The translations under genes and the position numbers were made by a program. Positions 19,451-29,287 of a DNA stretch of 64,000 nucleotides are shown in pieces; position 1 is the stretch's first letter, and each line of letters begins with the position of its first letter. The DNA is from an uncultured Pseudomonadota bacterium (GTDB taxonomy: Bacteria; Pseudomonadota; Gammaproteobacteria; Methylococcales; Methylomonadaceae): the NCBI GenBank assembly GCA_903867225.1, contig CAIPQN010000040.1, positions 1-64,000 of the forward strand, written 5' to 3'. Below the pieces are notes generated by a model that worked only from the letters and a program-made list of their open reading frames with translations, was not told where the DNA came from and made no database searches.

Positions 19451-20233
19451 TTAAACTGCTGCTAAACCCATGATGTTATAACCGCAATCAACATACGTTA
19501 ATTCACCAGTTATGCCCGATGCTAAATCGGAACATAAAAATGCGGCGGCATTGCCGACTTCTTCAATGGTGACATTCTTCTTCAGTGGTGACGCATCGGC
19601 TGCTTTGCCCAACATCGCTTTGAAATCGTTAATACCTGAAGCTGCCAATGTTCTAATTGGACCCGCTGAAATAGCATTAACCCGCGTACCTTCTGCGCCT
19701 AACGCTGCCGCCATATAACGAACATTCGCTTCTAAACTCGCTTTCGCAACGCCCATGACGTTGTAATTTGGAATCGCACGTTCTGCGCCTAAATAACTCA
19801 ATGTCAACAACGAACCGTTACGACCTTGCATCATTGAACGTCCCGCTTTTGCTAACGCAGTGAAGCTGTAAGAACTAATGTCATGCGCGATACGGAAATT
19901 ATCCCGCGTTGTCGCTTCAACATAATCGCCGTCTAATGCTTCACGCGGTGCAAAGGCGACTGAATGCACGATGCAATCTAAACCGTCCCACTGTTTACCG
20001 AGTTCGACAAAAACAGCATCGATTTGTTCGTCGCTACTCACGTCGCATTCAATGGCAATAGATGAACCGCATTCTTCAGCCATTTTTGTAACGCGTTCTT
20101 GCAACTTTTCATTTTGATAAGTGAACGCGAGTTCTGCACCTTCACGACGCATTGCTTGGGCAATTCCCCATGCAATGGAGCGATTACTAATTAAGCCAAC
20201 AATCAAAACTCGTTTGCCTTGCATAAAAGCCAT
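19451..20233 (-). CDS. fabI: Enoyl-[acyl-carrier-protein] reductase (NADH)
   Basis: FabI reduces the trans-2-enoyl-ACP double bond in each cycle of fatty-acid elongation. The 260-residue SDR-type product has the divergent nucleotide loop [16 protein letters not shown], the FabI catalytic triplet Tyr147 (SYLG), Tyr157 and Lys164 (YNVMGVAK), and [13 protein letters not shown] near residue 190, which forms the substrate-binding loop and the triclosan site in known FabI. Length is standard. It follows slyD by 27 bases. Confidence 0.96.
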   Translation of the reverse strand: MAFMQGKRVLIVGLISNRSIAWGIAQAMRREGAELAFTYQNEKLQERVTKMAEECGSSIAIECDVSSDEQIDAVFVELGKQWDGLDCIVHSVAFAPREALDGDYVEATTRDNFRIAHDISSYSFTALAKAGRSMMQGRNGSLLTLSYLGAERAIPNYNVMGVAKASLEANVRYMAAALGAEGTRVNAISAGPIRTLAASGINDFKAMLGKAADASPLKKNVTIEEVGNAAAFLCSDLASGITGELTYVDCGYNIMGLAAV

Positions 20234-20260
20234 AAACGTTACTCCTAAAAATCGAAACGA

Positions 20261-20743
20261 TTAGTGGTGATGTCCGCCAGCACCGTGAATGTGACCGTGT
20301 TCAATTTCTTCTTCAGTCGCAGGGCGTACTTCAATGACTTCGATGTCAAAATTTAATGGCATTCCCGCTAAAGGATGATTACCATCAATCGTAATGTTGT
20401 CACCATCAACCGCGATAACAGTCACAATGCCAGGACCTTCGCTAACGTCAGCGTGAAATTGCATTCCAACTTCGATGTTATCAATACCGTCAAACATTTC
20501 GCGTGAAATTACTTGAATGCGGTCTTCAAAAATTAGTCCATAAGCATCTGATGCTGGAATGTTTGCTGTAAATGTATCGCCAACACTTTTACCACTCAAT
20601 GCTTTTTCTAAGCCCGAAATGATGCTGCCTGTGCCGTGTAAATAAGAAAGCGGTTCGTGATCAATTGAACTGTCGATAACTTCACCGTCATCTTTGGTAA
20701 GTGTGTAATGAATAGAAACGGCGGTGTTGTTGCTAACTTGCAT
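20261..20743 (-). CDS. slyD: FKBP-type peptidyl-prolyl isomerase SlyD
   Basis: SlyD is a cytoplasmic isomerase and chaperone that also donates nickel to hydrogenase in E. coli. The 160-residue product has the split FKBP domain (NTAVSIHYTLTKDDGEVID; GLEKALSGKSVGD) with the inserted IF chaperone domain (about 70-125) and a short tail HGHIHGAGGHHH. The tail keeps histidines but lacks the long Cys/His-rich metal arm of E. coli SlyD, so metal binding is probably reduced. AAGGAACC lies close to the start. Confidence 0.93.
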   Translation of the reverse strand: MQVSNNTAVSIHYTLTKDDGEVIDSSIDHEPLSYLHGTGSIISGLEKALSGKSVGDTFTANIPASDAYGLIFEDRIQVISREMFDGIDNIEVGMQFHADVSEGPGIVTVIAVDGDNITIDGNHPLAGMPLNFDIEVIEVRPATEEEIEHGHIHGAGGHHH

Positions 20744-20842
20744 AAAGGAACCTTTAAAAATATATTAAAAAAATGAACTGATATGATAAAGGCTAAAGTA
20801 GGTTTTGTGTGAAAAATGTCAGCAAAAATCAGAATTCGATAT

Positions 20843-21037
20843 TTATGCCAACCCATAAGCGTGTTCATCAAAACCATAATCTGCCGCGCTCATTAGACGC
20901 GGTAAAACACGTTTTGTTTGCCGACGTTCCGAATTTAGCAAATCGATAATTTCAGGACAAAAAGACGGTGTTAAACTTGCACAAATTTCCTCATCAGTGA
21001 TGGGATTAAATACGTTCAATAAAGTTTCAAAAGTCAT
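20843..21037 (-). CDS. Small protein of unknown function (64 residues)
   Basis: A short frame starts at ATG 21037 behind a good ribosome binding site (AAGGAATG, about 8 bases upstream). The peptide begins MTFETLLNVFNPITDEEIC and has mixed charge, with two cysteines and no membrane segment or signal peptide. I recognise no family. The gene lies alone in the 436-base space between slyD and the divergent substrate-binding lipoprotein gene. Confidence 0.45.
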   Translation of the reverse strand: MTFETLLNVFNPITDEEICASLTPSFCPEIIDLLNSERRQTKRVLPRLMSAADYGFDEHAYGLA

Positions 21038-21179
21038 GACGGCATTCCTTAAAAATTAAAATTAAATAACATTTGGTTTATCGGCAGGTTGTGACAGAAA
21101 TAAACAATGCGTTCAGCTTAATACGGCTATGTGAAATTTTAATGACTGACTCGAAATTTAAATCAATCAAGAGGACTTA

Positions 21180-23168
21180 ATGAAGCTAAAAATACTCACT
21201 GTTTGCATCGCGTTTTTATCCGCGTGCGACTCGCAATTAAATAATCCATATTCCGATAACAGCACGACGCAATCGGTTTTATACGAATCTTTCAGTGAAC
21301 GCCCAAAACATTTAGATCCTGTTGCGGCTTACAGTTCAAATGAATACGCAATTATCGGGCAAATTTACGAACCACCGTTGCAATATCATTATTTGAAACG
21401 TCCTTATGAATTAACACCTTTGGCAGCGACAAAAATGCCGACAGTGCGTTATTTGAATGCGAAAGGCGACGTTTTAAATCAACCTAAAGACAGCGAAATT
21501 GCTTTTAGTGATTACATTATCGACATTAAACAAAATATAAATTTTCAGCCGCATCCCGCCTTTGCAAAAGATGCGACGGGGAATTTTATTTATCATGCGC
21601 TAACTTCTGCTCAAATTGACGCAGTAAAAACATTGGCGGATTTTAAGCAAACTGGCACACGAGAATTAACTGCCGATGATTACGTTTATCAAATTAAACG
21701 GCTTGCGAATCCAAAATTACAATCGCCGATTGCAGAAATGATGAAAAATTACATCGTGAATTTCGACCAATTTAACGAATCGGATTTTGGCGCGAAAGTT
21801 ATCAATCGTTATCAATATAAAATTCGGATTAAAGGTAAATCGCCACAATTCATTTTTTGGTTAGCGATGCCATTTTTTGCGCCAATGCCGTGGGAAGCCG
21901 ATGCGTTTTATGGACAAGCAGGTTTGCGCGATAAAAATATCACGCTCGATTGGTTTCCGATTGGTACTGGCGCGTATTTTTTAGCCGAAAATAATCCAAA
22001 TCGGCGCATGATTTTGTTGAAAAACCCGAATTTTCATGGTGAAACGTATCCGACAGAAGGTGAATCCGAAGACTCGAAAAATGGGTTGTTAATCGACGCA
22101 GGAAAAGCATTGCCGTTTATTGATAAAGTCGTTTTTATGCTCGAAAAAGAAACGATTCCGTATTGGACGAAGTTTTTACAGGGTTATTACGATTTGTCGG
22201 GAATTTCATCGGACAGTTTTGACCAAGCGGTGCAATTTACGGGAAGTGGTGGCGTTGCGTTGACTCCCTCGATGACAGAAAAAGGCATTCAATTACAAAC
22301 ATCCGTGACACTTTCAGATTATTACTTAGGCTTTAATATGCTCGATTCAATAGTTGGTGGCACAACTGAACCCGCGCGAAAATTACGCCAAGCGATTGCG
22401 ATTGCAGTGGATTATGAAGAATATATTTCGATTTTTATGAATGGTCGCGGTGTTCCAGCGCAAGGTGTATTGCCCGAAGGTATTTATGGTTATGCTGAAG
22501 GTGAATCGGGAATAAATACCGAAGTTTATGATTGGAATGGAAAGCCACAACGCAAAAACATCACAGTTGCACAAAAATTACTTGCCGAAGCGGGTTATGT
22601 AAACGGCATTGATCCAAAAACGAAAGAAGCGTTAATTTTATATTTTGATACAACTTCGACGAGTACAGACGACCGACCACGCATGAATTGGTATCGAAAA
22701 CAGTTTGAAAAATTGGGTATCAAATTGATTGTTCGCGCCACGGATTACAACCGCTTTCAAGAAAAAATTCGGACTGGTAACGCGCAACTTTTCTTTTTGG
22801 GTTGGAATGCGGATTATCCTGATCCCGAAAACTTCTTTTTTCTGCTTTATGGCGCACATTCAAAAGTGAAATTCGGGGGTGAAAATGCTAGCAATTATGA
22901 AAATCCTGAATTTGATCGATTGTTTGAACAAATGCGAAACATGGATAACAGTTCAGAACGTTACGAAATAATTCAAAAAATGCAGCATATTTTGCAACAC
23001 GATGCACCGTGGGTTTTAGGTTTTAATCCCAAAAATTTCGCGCTTTATCATCAATGGTATCAAAATCTTAAACCGAATTTAATGGCAAATAATCAGCTTA
23101 AATACGCCCGACTTGATGTGCAAACTCGTGAAAAAATGCGTGAAAAATGGAATCGTCCGTTTAATTAG
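21180..23168 (+). CDS. Family 5 (OppA/DppA-type) extracellular substrate-binding lipoprotein
   Basis: The 662-residue protein is a periplasmic solute-binding component of a peptide-type ABC transporter. It has a lipoprotein signal with LSAC and lipid-anchored Cys16, the family block SFSERPKHLDPVAAYSSN, and conserved C-terminal blocks (FFLGWNADYPDPENFFFLLY; SERYEIIQKMQHILQHDAPW). GAGGAC precedes the ATG. It is longer than typical OppA (about 540), mainly through the N-terminal half, which resembles the YejA-like subgroup. No permease or ATPase gene is beside it, so it must work with proteins encoded elsewhere or have another role. The true ligand is unknown. Confidence 0.85.
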   Translation: MKLKILTVCIAFLSACDSQLNNPYSDNSTTQSVLYESFSERPKHLDPVAAYSSNEYAIIGQIYEPPLQYHYLKRPYELTPLAATKMPTVRYLNAKGDVLNQPKDSEIAFSDYIIDIKQNINFQPHPAFAKDATGNFIYHALTSAQIDAVKTLADFKQTGTRELTADDYVYQIKRLANPKLQSPIAEMMKNYIVNFDQFNESDFGAKVINRYQYKIRIKGKSPQFIFWLAMPFFAPMPWEADAFYGQAGLRDKNITLDWFPIGTGAYFLAENNPNRRMILLKNPNFHGETYPTEGESEDSKNGLLIDAGKALPFIDKVVFMLEKETIPYWTKFLQGYYDLSGISSDSFDQAVQFTGSGGVALTPSMTEKGIQLQTSVTLSDYYLGFNMLDSIVGGTTEPARKLRQAIAIAVDYEEYISIFMNGRGVPAQGVLPEGIYGYAEGESGINTEVYDWNGKPQRKNITVAQKLLAEAGYVNGIDPKTKEALILYFDTTSTSTDDRPRMNWYRKQFEKLGIKLIVRATDYNRFQEKIRTGNAQLFFLGWNADYPDPENFFFLLYGAHSKVKFGGENASNYENPEFDRLFEQMRNMDNSSERYEIIQKMQHILQHDAPWVLGFNPKNFALYHQWYQNLKPNLMANNQLKYARLDVQTREKMREKWNRPFN

Positions 23169-23296
23169 CCGTAAATTTTTATCGCGTGAACTCAGATAAA
23201 AAAACTTTTAGAATCTGCGATGCGTTATTATCACGCGAGTGCAAAGCGATTAACCGCACCACTTAAACCTAAATTTTAAACATGGAGAAAATTCAA

Positions 23297-23950
23297 ATGA
23301 CACAAGACGAATTAAAACGCAAAGTCGCTGAAGCAGCGTTACCGTATATCAAAGGCGTTGGTATTATCGGCGTTGGCACAGGTTCAACCGTGAATCACTT
23401 TATTGATTTATTGGCAGATTTTAAAAACGATATTGAAGGCGCGGTTTCCAGTTCTGAAGCCAGTACCAAACGTTTAAAAGATTTAGGAATTCCCGTTTTA
23501 GATTTAAACGACGTAGGAACTTTAGACATTTATGTTGATGGTGCAGACGAAGTGAATCCGCATAAACAATTGATTAAAGGCGGAGGTGCGGCATTAACTC
23601 GTGAAAAAATTATCGCAGCAGCAAGTCGTCAATTTGTATGTATTGCGGATGAATCAAAATTGGTTGATGTGTTGGGTAAATTTCCATTACCTGTTGAAGT
23701 TGTGCCGATGGCGCGGAGTTATGTGGCGCGTGAATTGGTGAAATTAGGAGGTCAACCGATTTACCGCGAAAACTGCATCACTGATAATCACAACGTGATT
23801 TTAGACGTGCATAACTTGAGCATTATCGACCCGACGAAATTGGAAAATTTAATTAACAACATCACAGGCGTTGTGATGGTGGGTATTTTCTCAGCGCGTC
23901 CAGCAGATGTAGTTTTGGTGAGCAAAGGCGATCAAATTATTACAATGTAA
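23297..23950 (+). CDS. rpiA: Ribose-5-phosphate isomerase A
   Basis: RpiA interconverts ribose-5-P and ribulose-5-P in the pentose phosphate pathway, and in ribulose-monophosphate methylotrophs it belongs to the regeneration of the formaldehyde acceptor. The 217-residue product has [15 protein letters not shown] (substrate loop), [14 protein letters not shown]-type residues (catalytic Asp region) and [14 protein letters not shown] chose ATG 23297, where [10 protein letters not shown] aligns with the E. coli start; the upstream ATG at 23282 contains the GGAG that serves as its ribosome binding site. Confidence 0.95.
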   Translation: MTQDELKRKVAEAALPYIKGVGIIGVGTGSTVNHFIDLLADFKNDIEGAVSSSEASTKRLKDLGIPVLDLNDVGTLDIYVDGADEVNPHKQLIKGGGAALTREKIIAAASRQFVCIADESKLVDVLGKFPLPVEVVPMARSYVARELVKLGGQPIYRENCITDNHNVILDVHNLSIIDPTKLENLINNITGVVMVGIFSARPADVVLVSKGDQIITM

Positions 23951-23960
23951 TTTCTCCTCT

Positions 23961-23999
23961 TTTCGGAGTTCAGCATTTGAACTCCGAAATTCTTTTATT
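23961..23999 (+). terminator. Intrinsic terminator of rpiA
   Basis: TTTCGGAGTTCA (23961-23972) pairs perfectly with TGAACTCCGAAA (23978-23989) around five bases and is followed by TTCTTTTATTT. This sets rpiA apart from rlmKL and argues against the in-frame TTG start of rlmKL at 23977, which lies inside the stem-loop. Confidence 0.85.
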
Positions 24000-24015
24000 T
24001 CAGAAATCAAAATTC

Positions 24016-26328
24016 ATGACACTCCATTTTTTCGCAACAACGCCCAAAGCCCTCGAAGGCATTTTAACCGACGAATTACGCGCTTTAGGTATCACAGAAT
24101 TTAAAGCTACCACCGCTGGCGTTGCCTTTTCGGGCGATTTAGAAATGGCATATCGCGTGTGTTTATGGTCGCGTGTCGCCAATCGGGTTTTGCTGGTTTT
24201 AAGTTCATTTGAAATCCACTGCCAAGATGATTTATATCGCGCCATTCAACAAATCAATTGGTTTGAACATTTCAATGCCGAAGATAGTTTTGCGGTGTCG
24301 TTTAGTTCAAAAAATTCAACGGTAATTACTAACAGTCATTTTGGTGCGTTAAAAGTTAAAGATGCCATTGTTGATCAAATGCGAGCAAAGTTTGGTGTGC
24401 GTCCGAGCATTAACATTGAACGCCCCAACATTCGTATTAACGTGCATTTGAACGGTGAAAAAGCCGAATTGAGTTTGGATTTATCGGGCGAAAGTTTGCA
24501 CAAACGCGGTTATCGTGATGTCAGTATCGAAGCTCCGATGAAAGAAAATTTAGCGGCGGCGATGTTATTGCGTTGCGGTTGGAGCGTTGTAGCAGCAGAA
24601 GGAAAATCACTTTTAGATCCAATGTGTGGTTCGGGAACGCTTTTGTTAGAAGGCGCGATGATTGCGGCGGATGTTGCACCCGCGTTGGGACGTGAGTATT
24701 TTGGCTTTTTAGGTTGGAAAAAACACGACGCGGAATGTTGGCAAAATCTGCGACGTGATGCTGAATGGCGCAAAATTGTCGGTATTAAAAAATTGCCGAT
24801 GATTGTGGGTTTCGATAAAAATAAAAACACAGTAAATACGGCGTTAAAACACGTTGCGAATGCAGGTTTAGAAGGCAAAATTCACATTGAACGCCGCGAT
24901 ATTTCAGACGCAAAACCGCCCGAAAGCTGGGAAAAAGGGCTGGTCGTTTGTAATCCGCCTTATGGTGAACGATTAGGCGATGAAGCTGAAACGGCAATTT
25001 TGTACGAACAATTTGGACAAACCTTAAAAACTAATTTTGTCGGTTGGCAAGCCGCGTTAATTATCAGCAATCCCGAATTAGGTTTTCGTTTGGGAATTCG
25101 TTCCCATAAACCGATTACGTTGTTTAACGGCGCGTTGGAATGTCGATTGTTGCGTTTGTCGATTGAAGAAAAAGCGTTTTTTATTCCGAAAGAAAAACTT
25201 TTTGAGCCGCGAATTGAGCAACCTGTTGCAGAACCGATTAAGCCACAAGAAAAACTTTTTGAGCCGCGAATTGAGCAACCTGTTGCAGAACCGATTAAGC
25301 CACGAATCGAAAAAATTATTGAAATCGCGCAAGCTGAAATTGTTGATGAAAATACCGAAAAATTCGACGCGCCAATGTTTGCAAATCGATTGCAAAAAAA
25401 TCTGAAAAAATTATCCAAATGGGCAAAGCAAAATCAGGTGTTTGCTTATCGAATTTACGATGCAGATTTGCCCGAATATGCAGCCGCCGTTGATGTTTAT
25501 CATTGCGAAAAAACATGGGTAAACGTTCAAGAATATCAGTCGCCAAAAAGCATTGATCAAGAAAAAGCCGATGCGCGTTTGGCGGGGTTGTTGGCTGAAA
25601 TTCCAAGCGTATTGAACGTTCCGAAATCGCAAGTTTTATTAAAAATTCGCCGCAAACAACGTAATACAGACCAATATGAAAAACAGGCGGAATCTGAAAT
25701 TTTTCATGAAATCATTGAAGGTGGTTGTAAATTATTGGTGAATTTTGAAAATTATTTAGACACAGGTTTATTTTTAGATCACCGTCCGATTCGTTTGAAA
25801 ATTCAAAAAGAAGCCAAAGGAAAACGCTTTTTAAATTTGTTCGCCTACACGGGAAGTGCCACGGTTCATGCCGCTGTTGGTGGCGCGACAATTACAACCA
25901 CTGTTGATATGTCGAACACTTATTTGCAATGGGCAAAAAATAATTTGGCATTGAATATAACAACAGGGCGACATGAGTTTATTCAAGCGGATTGTGTGGA
26001 ATGGTTGGAAAAAGAAGCTAAAACAGCAGCGCGTCAATACGATTTGATTTTCTTAGACCCACCGACTTTTTCAAATTCTAAAAAAATGGATGATGTTTTT
26101 GATGTCCAGCGCGATTATATTCAATTGATTCAAAATTCGACAAAGCTACTCACAAAAGACGGGATTCTGTATTTTTCAACAAACTTTAGAAAATTTAAGT
26201 TTGATGTGAGCGAATTTAAAAATCTAAATATCACTGAAATAACCGTACAAACTATCGCTGAAGATTTTGCCCGCGATATGAAAATTCATTATTGCTGGAA
26301 AATCACCAAGATGTCACACGATTTTTAG
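24016..26328 (+). CDS. rlmL: Bifunctional 23S rRNA methyltransferase RlmKL (G2445 N2 / G2069 N7)
   Basis: The enzyme methylates two guanines of 23S rRNA during large-subunit assembly. From ATG 24016 the product has 770 residues: a THUMP domain (about 45-160), the RlmL methyltransferase (about 165-385) with CNPPYGERLGDE at about 310, a linker, and the RlmK methyltransferase (about 450-770) with LNLFAYTGSATVHAA and DPPTFSNSKKMDD at about 680. The linker carries a tandem duplication of 19 residues, EKLFEPRIEQPVAEPIKPQ (393-411 and 412-430). ATG 24016 gives the family N terminus (MTLHFFATTPKALEGIL). The fused form is normal in gammaproteobacteria. Confidence 0.94.
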   Translation: MTLHFFATTPKALEGILTDELRALGITEFKATTAGVAFSGDLEMAYRVCLWSRVANRVLLVLSSFEIHCQDDLYRAIQQINWFEHFNAEDSFAVSFSSKNSTVITNSHFGALKVKDAIVDQMRAKFGVRPSINIERPNIRINVHLNGEKAELSLDLSGESLHKRGYRDVSIEAPMKENLAAAMLLRCGWSVVAAEGKSLLDPMCGSGTLLLEGAMIAADVAPALGREYFGFLGWKKHDAECWQNLRRDAEWRKIVGIKKLPMIVGFDKNKNTVNTALKHVANAGLEGKIHIERRDISDAKPPESWEKGLVVCNPPYGERLGDEAETAILYEQFGQTLKTNFVGWQAALIISNPELGFRLGIRSHKPITLFNGALECRLLRLSIEEKAFFIPKEKLFEPRIEQPVAEPIKPQEKLFEPRIEQPVAEPIKPRIEKIIEIAQAEIVDENTEKFDAPMFANRLQKNLKKLSKWAKQNQVFAYRIYDADLPEYAAAVDVYHCEKTWVNVQEYQSPKSIDQEKADARLAGLLAEIPSVLNVPKSQVLLKIRRKQRNTDQYEKQAESEIFHEIIEGGCKLLVNFENYLDTGLFLDHRPIRLKIQKEAKGKRFLNLFAYTGSATVHAAVGGATITTTVDMSNTYLQWAKNNLALNITTGRHEFIQADCVEWLEKEAKTAARQYDLIFLDPPTFSNSKKMDDVFDVQRDYIQLIQNSTKLLTKDGILYFSTNFRKFKFDVSEFKNLNITEITVQTIAEDFARDMKIHYCWKITKMSHDF
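25192..25305 (+). repeat. 57-bp tandem duplication inside rlmKL
   Basis: Two adjacent 57-base units (25192-25248 and 25249-25305) differ only at one base near the end (CACAA against CACGA). The unit is a multiple of three, so the reading frame is kept and 19 residues are doubled in the linker between the two methyltransferase domains. The near-identity implies a recent event. Confidence 0.95.
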
Positions 26329-26382
26329 TACGCTAATGTGCTACAATTCAACACTTTATAATTCACAAGAGAAAATCACATA

Positions 26383-26601
26383 ATGGCAAAAGAAGATCAA
26401 ATTGAAATGGAAGGCAAAGTTATCGACACCTTACCGAATACCATGTTTCGCGTTCAACTCGAAAATGGTCACATTGTTACCGCACATATTTCTGGAAAAA
26501 TGCGTAAGCATTACATTCGTATTTTGACGGGCGACAGCGTTAAAGTTGAAATGACTCCTTACGATTTAACCAAAGGTCGTATCACTTTCCGCGTGCGTTA
26601 G
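26383..26601 (+). CDS. infA: Translation initiation factor IF-1
   Basis: IF-1 is a single OB-fold protein that binds the ribosomal A site during initiation. The 72-residue product ([33 protein letters not shown]) is of standard length. It lies convergent with clpA, the usual gammaproteobacterial clpS-clpA-infA neighbourhood, though here with rlmKL on its 5' side instead of aat. Confidence 0.97.
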   Translation: MAKEDQIEMEGKVIDTLPNTMFRVQLENGHIVTAHISGKMRKHYIRILTGDSVKVEMTPYDLTKGRITFRVR

Positions 26602-26616
26602 TTTTTACTAACGCAC
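26593..26616. terminator. Hairpin spanning the infA stop codon
   Basis: GTGCGTTAG (26593-26601, including the stop TAG) pairs perfectly with CTAACGCAC (26608-26616) over a loop TTTTTA. There is no T-run after it on either strand, so it may act as an mRNA 3'-end stabiliser or a weak terminator. Confidence 0.45.
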
Positions 26617-26632
26617 ACTCATTATCGACTTG

Positions 26633-28894
26633 TTAATCTGTCAAAAGCATTTCATCAGCACTTTCGATGGTAAATGCTAATTCGTTATTTTTTACACTGA
26701 TTTTGACATGTCCCCCGTGCGCGAGTTCTCCAAAAAGCAAATCATTAGCCAACGGTTTTTTAATGCTTTCTTGAATCAATCGCGCCATTGGACGTGCGCC
26801 CATTTTTGCATCGCAACCATTTTCAGCTAACCACAAACGGGCTTTCGGTGTGAGGTGCAATGTCACATTTTTATCTGCTAACAACGACTCTAATTCAAAA
26901 ATAAACTTATCCACCACATGGCAAACGATGCTTATATCCAGTGGTTTAAATTGAATAATCGCATCTAAACGATTTCGGAATTCAGGTGAAAATCCTTTTT
27001 CCACCATTTTCAAACTGTCACTTGCGTGATTCTGTTGTGTAAAACCCATCGACGCACGACTGCCTTCTTCAGCTCCCGCGTTTGTCGTCATCACTAAAAT
27101 GATATTTCTGAAATCGGCTTTACGTCCGTTATTATCGGTCAACGTGCCGTGATCCATGACTTGCAACAACAAATTGAACACGTCGGGATGCGCTTTTTCC
27201 AATTCATCCAGCAACAAAACCGCGTGCGGATGTTTATTCACTTGTTCGGTCAACAAACCGCCTTGATCAAAACCGACATAACCAGGTGGCGCACCAATTA
27301 AACGTGAAACTGTGTGCCGTTCCATGTATTCCGACATATCAAAACGAATTAGCTCAATGCCTAACACTTTCGCTAATTGGCGGGTGACTTCCGTTTTTCC
27401 AACACCTGTTGGACCTGCAAATAGGAATGAACCAATCGTTTTTTGTGAATCTCGCAAACCCGCACGCGATAATTTAATCGCTGACGCTAAAACTGAAATC
27501 GCATCGTCTTGACCAAAAACCAACATTTTTAGATTTTTCTCTAAATTCGCCAGTTTATCAATGTCATTACTCGAAACGGATTTAGCAGGAATTCGGGCTA
27601 TTTTTGCCACGATTTCTTCAATTTCAAAGGCTTCAATAAGTTCTTTTTTATCTTCCGTATTTGTCATGCGTTGTTTCGCGCCCGCTTCATCAATGACATC
27701 AATTGCTTTGTCGGGCAAATGGCGGTCGGTAATATAACGATTCGATAATTCTGCCGCTAAACGTAAAGATTCTGGCGAATAACGCACGCCATGATGTTCT
27801 TCAAAACGTGATTTTAAGCCTTTCAAAATCAAAACCGTTTCATCTACCGATGGCTCTAAAATATCGACTTTTTGAAAACGTCGCGCCAATGAATGATCTT
27901 TTTCAAAAATGCCACGATATTCTTGATATGTCGTCGAACCAATGCAACGCAATTGTCCTGCTGCCAACATCGGTTTAATTAAATTTGCCGCATCCATCAC
28001 ACCGCCAGATGCCGAACCTGCGCCAATAATCGTATGAATTTCATCAATAAATAAAATAGCGTGTGGTTCTTTTTTCATTTGATTCAATAGCGATTTCAAA
28101 CGTTTTTCAAAATCACCACGGTATTTTGTACCAGCCACCAACGCGCCTAAATCAAGTGAATAAATCACGCAATCGAGTAAAACATCAGGGACATCTTCTT
28201 CAACGATACGTTTCGCCAAACCTTCGGCAATTGCAGTTTTACCAACGCCCGCTTCGCCCACCAATAACGGATTATTTTTACGACGACGACAAAGTGTTTG
28301 AATGGTTCGTTCAATTTCTGCTGATCGTCCAATTAACGGATCAATTCGTCCACGCGCCGCTTCATCATTTAGATTCGTGGCATATTTTTCAAGCGGTTTG
28401 CTGGTGTCATTTTCGGAATTTTTACGTCCACTTTCTGATTCACGTTCTTCGTAAGGGTCATCAAATTTGGAAATTCCGTGAGCGATAAAATTCACTACAT
28501 CGAGACGCGAAATATCTTGTTTACTTAACAAATATACGGCGTGCGATTCAGATTCACTAAAGAGAGCAACTAATAAATTCGCGCCTGTTACTTCGACTTT
28601 GTCTGACGCTTGAACATTGTGGACAGAGCGTTGCAATACTCGCTGAAAACCTAGTGTTGGCTGTGTATCGCGGTTTGTATTTTCAGGCAAATACGAAATC
28701 GTATCGTCAATAAATCGCGCTAATTGTCCGCGCAACCATTTAATATCAGCATCACAAGCGTTCATGACAGGAAGAACATCGGGATTTTCAAGTAATCCAA
28801 ACAATAAATGTTCAACAGTGATAAATTCGTGTCGCCGTTCACGCGCCGATTTGAACGCGGTATTTAATGTGGCTTCTAAGGCTTTACCTAGCAT
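26633..28894 (-). CDS. clpA: ATP-dependent Clp protease ATPase subunit ClpA
   Basis: ClpA is the AAA+ unfoldase that feeds substrates, including N-degron proteins brought by ClpS, to ClpP. The 753-residue product has the N-domain (1-145), D1 with Walker [10 protein letters not shown] and Walker [10 protein letters not shown], and D2 with Walker [10 protein letters not shown]. The ClpP-docking loop, IGL in E. coli ClpA, reads MGF here ([11 protein letters not shown]). Length is standard. ClpS starts the operon 9 bases upstream. Confidence 0.96.
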   Translation of the reverse strand: MLGKALEATLNTAFKSARERRHEFITVEHLLFGLLENPDVLPVMNACDADIKWLRGQLARFIDDTISYLPENTNRDTQPTLGFQRVLQRSVHNVQASDKVEVTGANLLVALFSESESHAVYLLSKQDISRLDVVNFIAHGISKFDDPYEERESESGRKNSENDTSKPLEKYATNLNDEAARGRIDPLIGRSAEIERTIQTLCRRRKNNPLLVGEAGVGKTAIAEGLAKRIVEEDVPDVLLDCVIYSLDLGALVAGTKYRGDFEKRLKSLLNQMKKEPHAILFIDEIHTIIGAGSASGGVMDAANLIKPMLAAGQLRCIGSTTYQEYRGIFEKDHSLARRFQKVDILEPSVDETVLILKGLKSRFEEHHGVRYSPESLRLAAELSNRYITDRHLPDKAIDVIDEAGAKQRMTNTEDKKELIEAFEIEEIVAKIARIPAKSVSSNDIDKLANLEKNLKMLVFGQDDAISVLASAIKLSRAGLRDSQKTIGSFLFAGPTGVGKTEVTRQLAKVLGIELIRFDMSEYMERHTVSRLIGAPPGYVGFDQGGLLTEQVNKHPHAVLLLDELEKAHPDVFNLLLQVMDHGTLTDNNGRKADFRNIILVMTTNAGAEEGSRASMGFTQQNHASDSLKMVEKGFSPEFRNRLDAIIQFKPLDISIVCHVVDKFIFELESLLADKNVTLHLTPKARLWLAENGCDAKMGARPMARLIQESIKKPLANDLLFGELAHGGHVKISVKNNELAFTIESADEMLLTD

Positions 28895-28903
28895 AATAAT
28901 TCC

Positions 28904-29233
28904 TCACAATTCTTCCATCGTGCATTTCAATGGATGGTTATTTTCAAACGCATGGGAATTGACGAGATACACTTTGGTTTCGGCAACATCTTTTGAATAA
29001 GTTCCGCAAATACCCACGCCGCGTGTATGAACTTGCAACATAATGGCTGTTGCTTGCTCTTCGGACATTCCAAAAAAGCTAACCAAAATTTCAATGACAA
29101 AATCCATCGGTGTAAAATCGTCATTAAGCAAAATCACTCGATATAACGGCGGTTTCTTTAACTTTGGTTGAGCATCTAGGACGGATAAATCATCGTCATA
29201 ATCGTGATGAAAAAAGGGATGAAAGTCAGACAT
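28904..29233 (-). CDS. clpS: ClpS adaptor of the N-degron pathway
   Basis: ClpS delivers proteins with destabilising N-terminal residues to ClpAP. The 109-residue product has a flexible acidic/His-rich N-terminal arm and the core with PLYRVILLNDDFTPMDFVIE, MSEEQATAIMLQVHTRGVG and the final GTYSKDVAETK block. The binding-pocket Asn-Asp-Asp and His are visible. I use ATG 29233; the two-codon-longer frame begins with TTG. It ends 9 bases before clpA, giving a clpS-clpA operon. Confidence 0.95.
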   Translation of the reverse strand: MSDFHPFFHHDYDDDLSVLDAQPKLKKPPLYRVILLNDDFTPMDFVIEILVSFFGMSEEQATAIMLQVHTRGVGICGTYSKDVAETKVYLVNSHAFENNHPLKCTMEEL

Positions 29234-29287
29234 AACCAATAATTTTTCTTAGCAAAATGGAGTAACAATAAAAAGTTTGTGCGGTTT

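Noticed and set aside
20608-20877. 89-codon minus-strand frame overlapping slyD and the 64-residue ORF
   Set aside because: It overlaps the start of slyD in another frame and has no ribosome binding site.
23977-24015. TTG start of rlmKL at 23977
   Set aside because: It falls in the stem-loop of the rpiA terminator, and the family N terminus begins at ATG 24016.
24960-25418. 152-codon minus-strand frame opposite rlmKL
   Set aside because: It covers the duplicated linker and reads SATGCSIRGSKSFS repeats that are only the antisense of the duplication.
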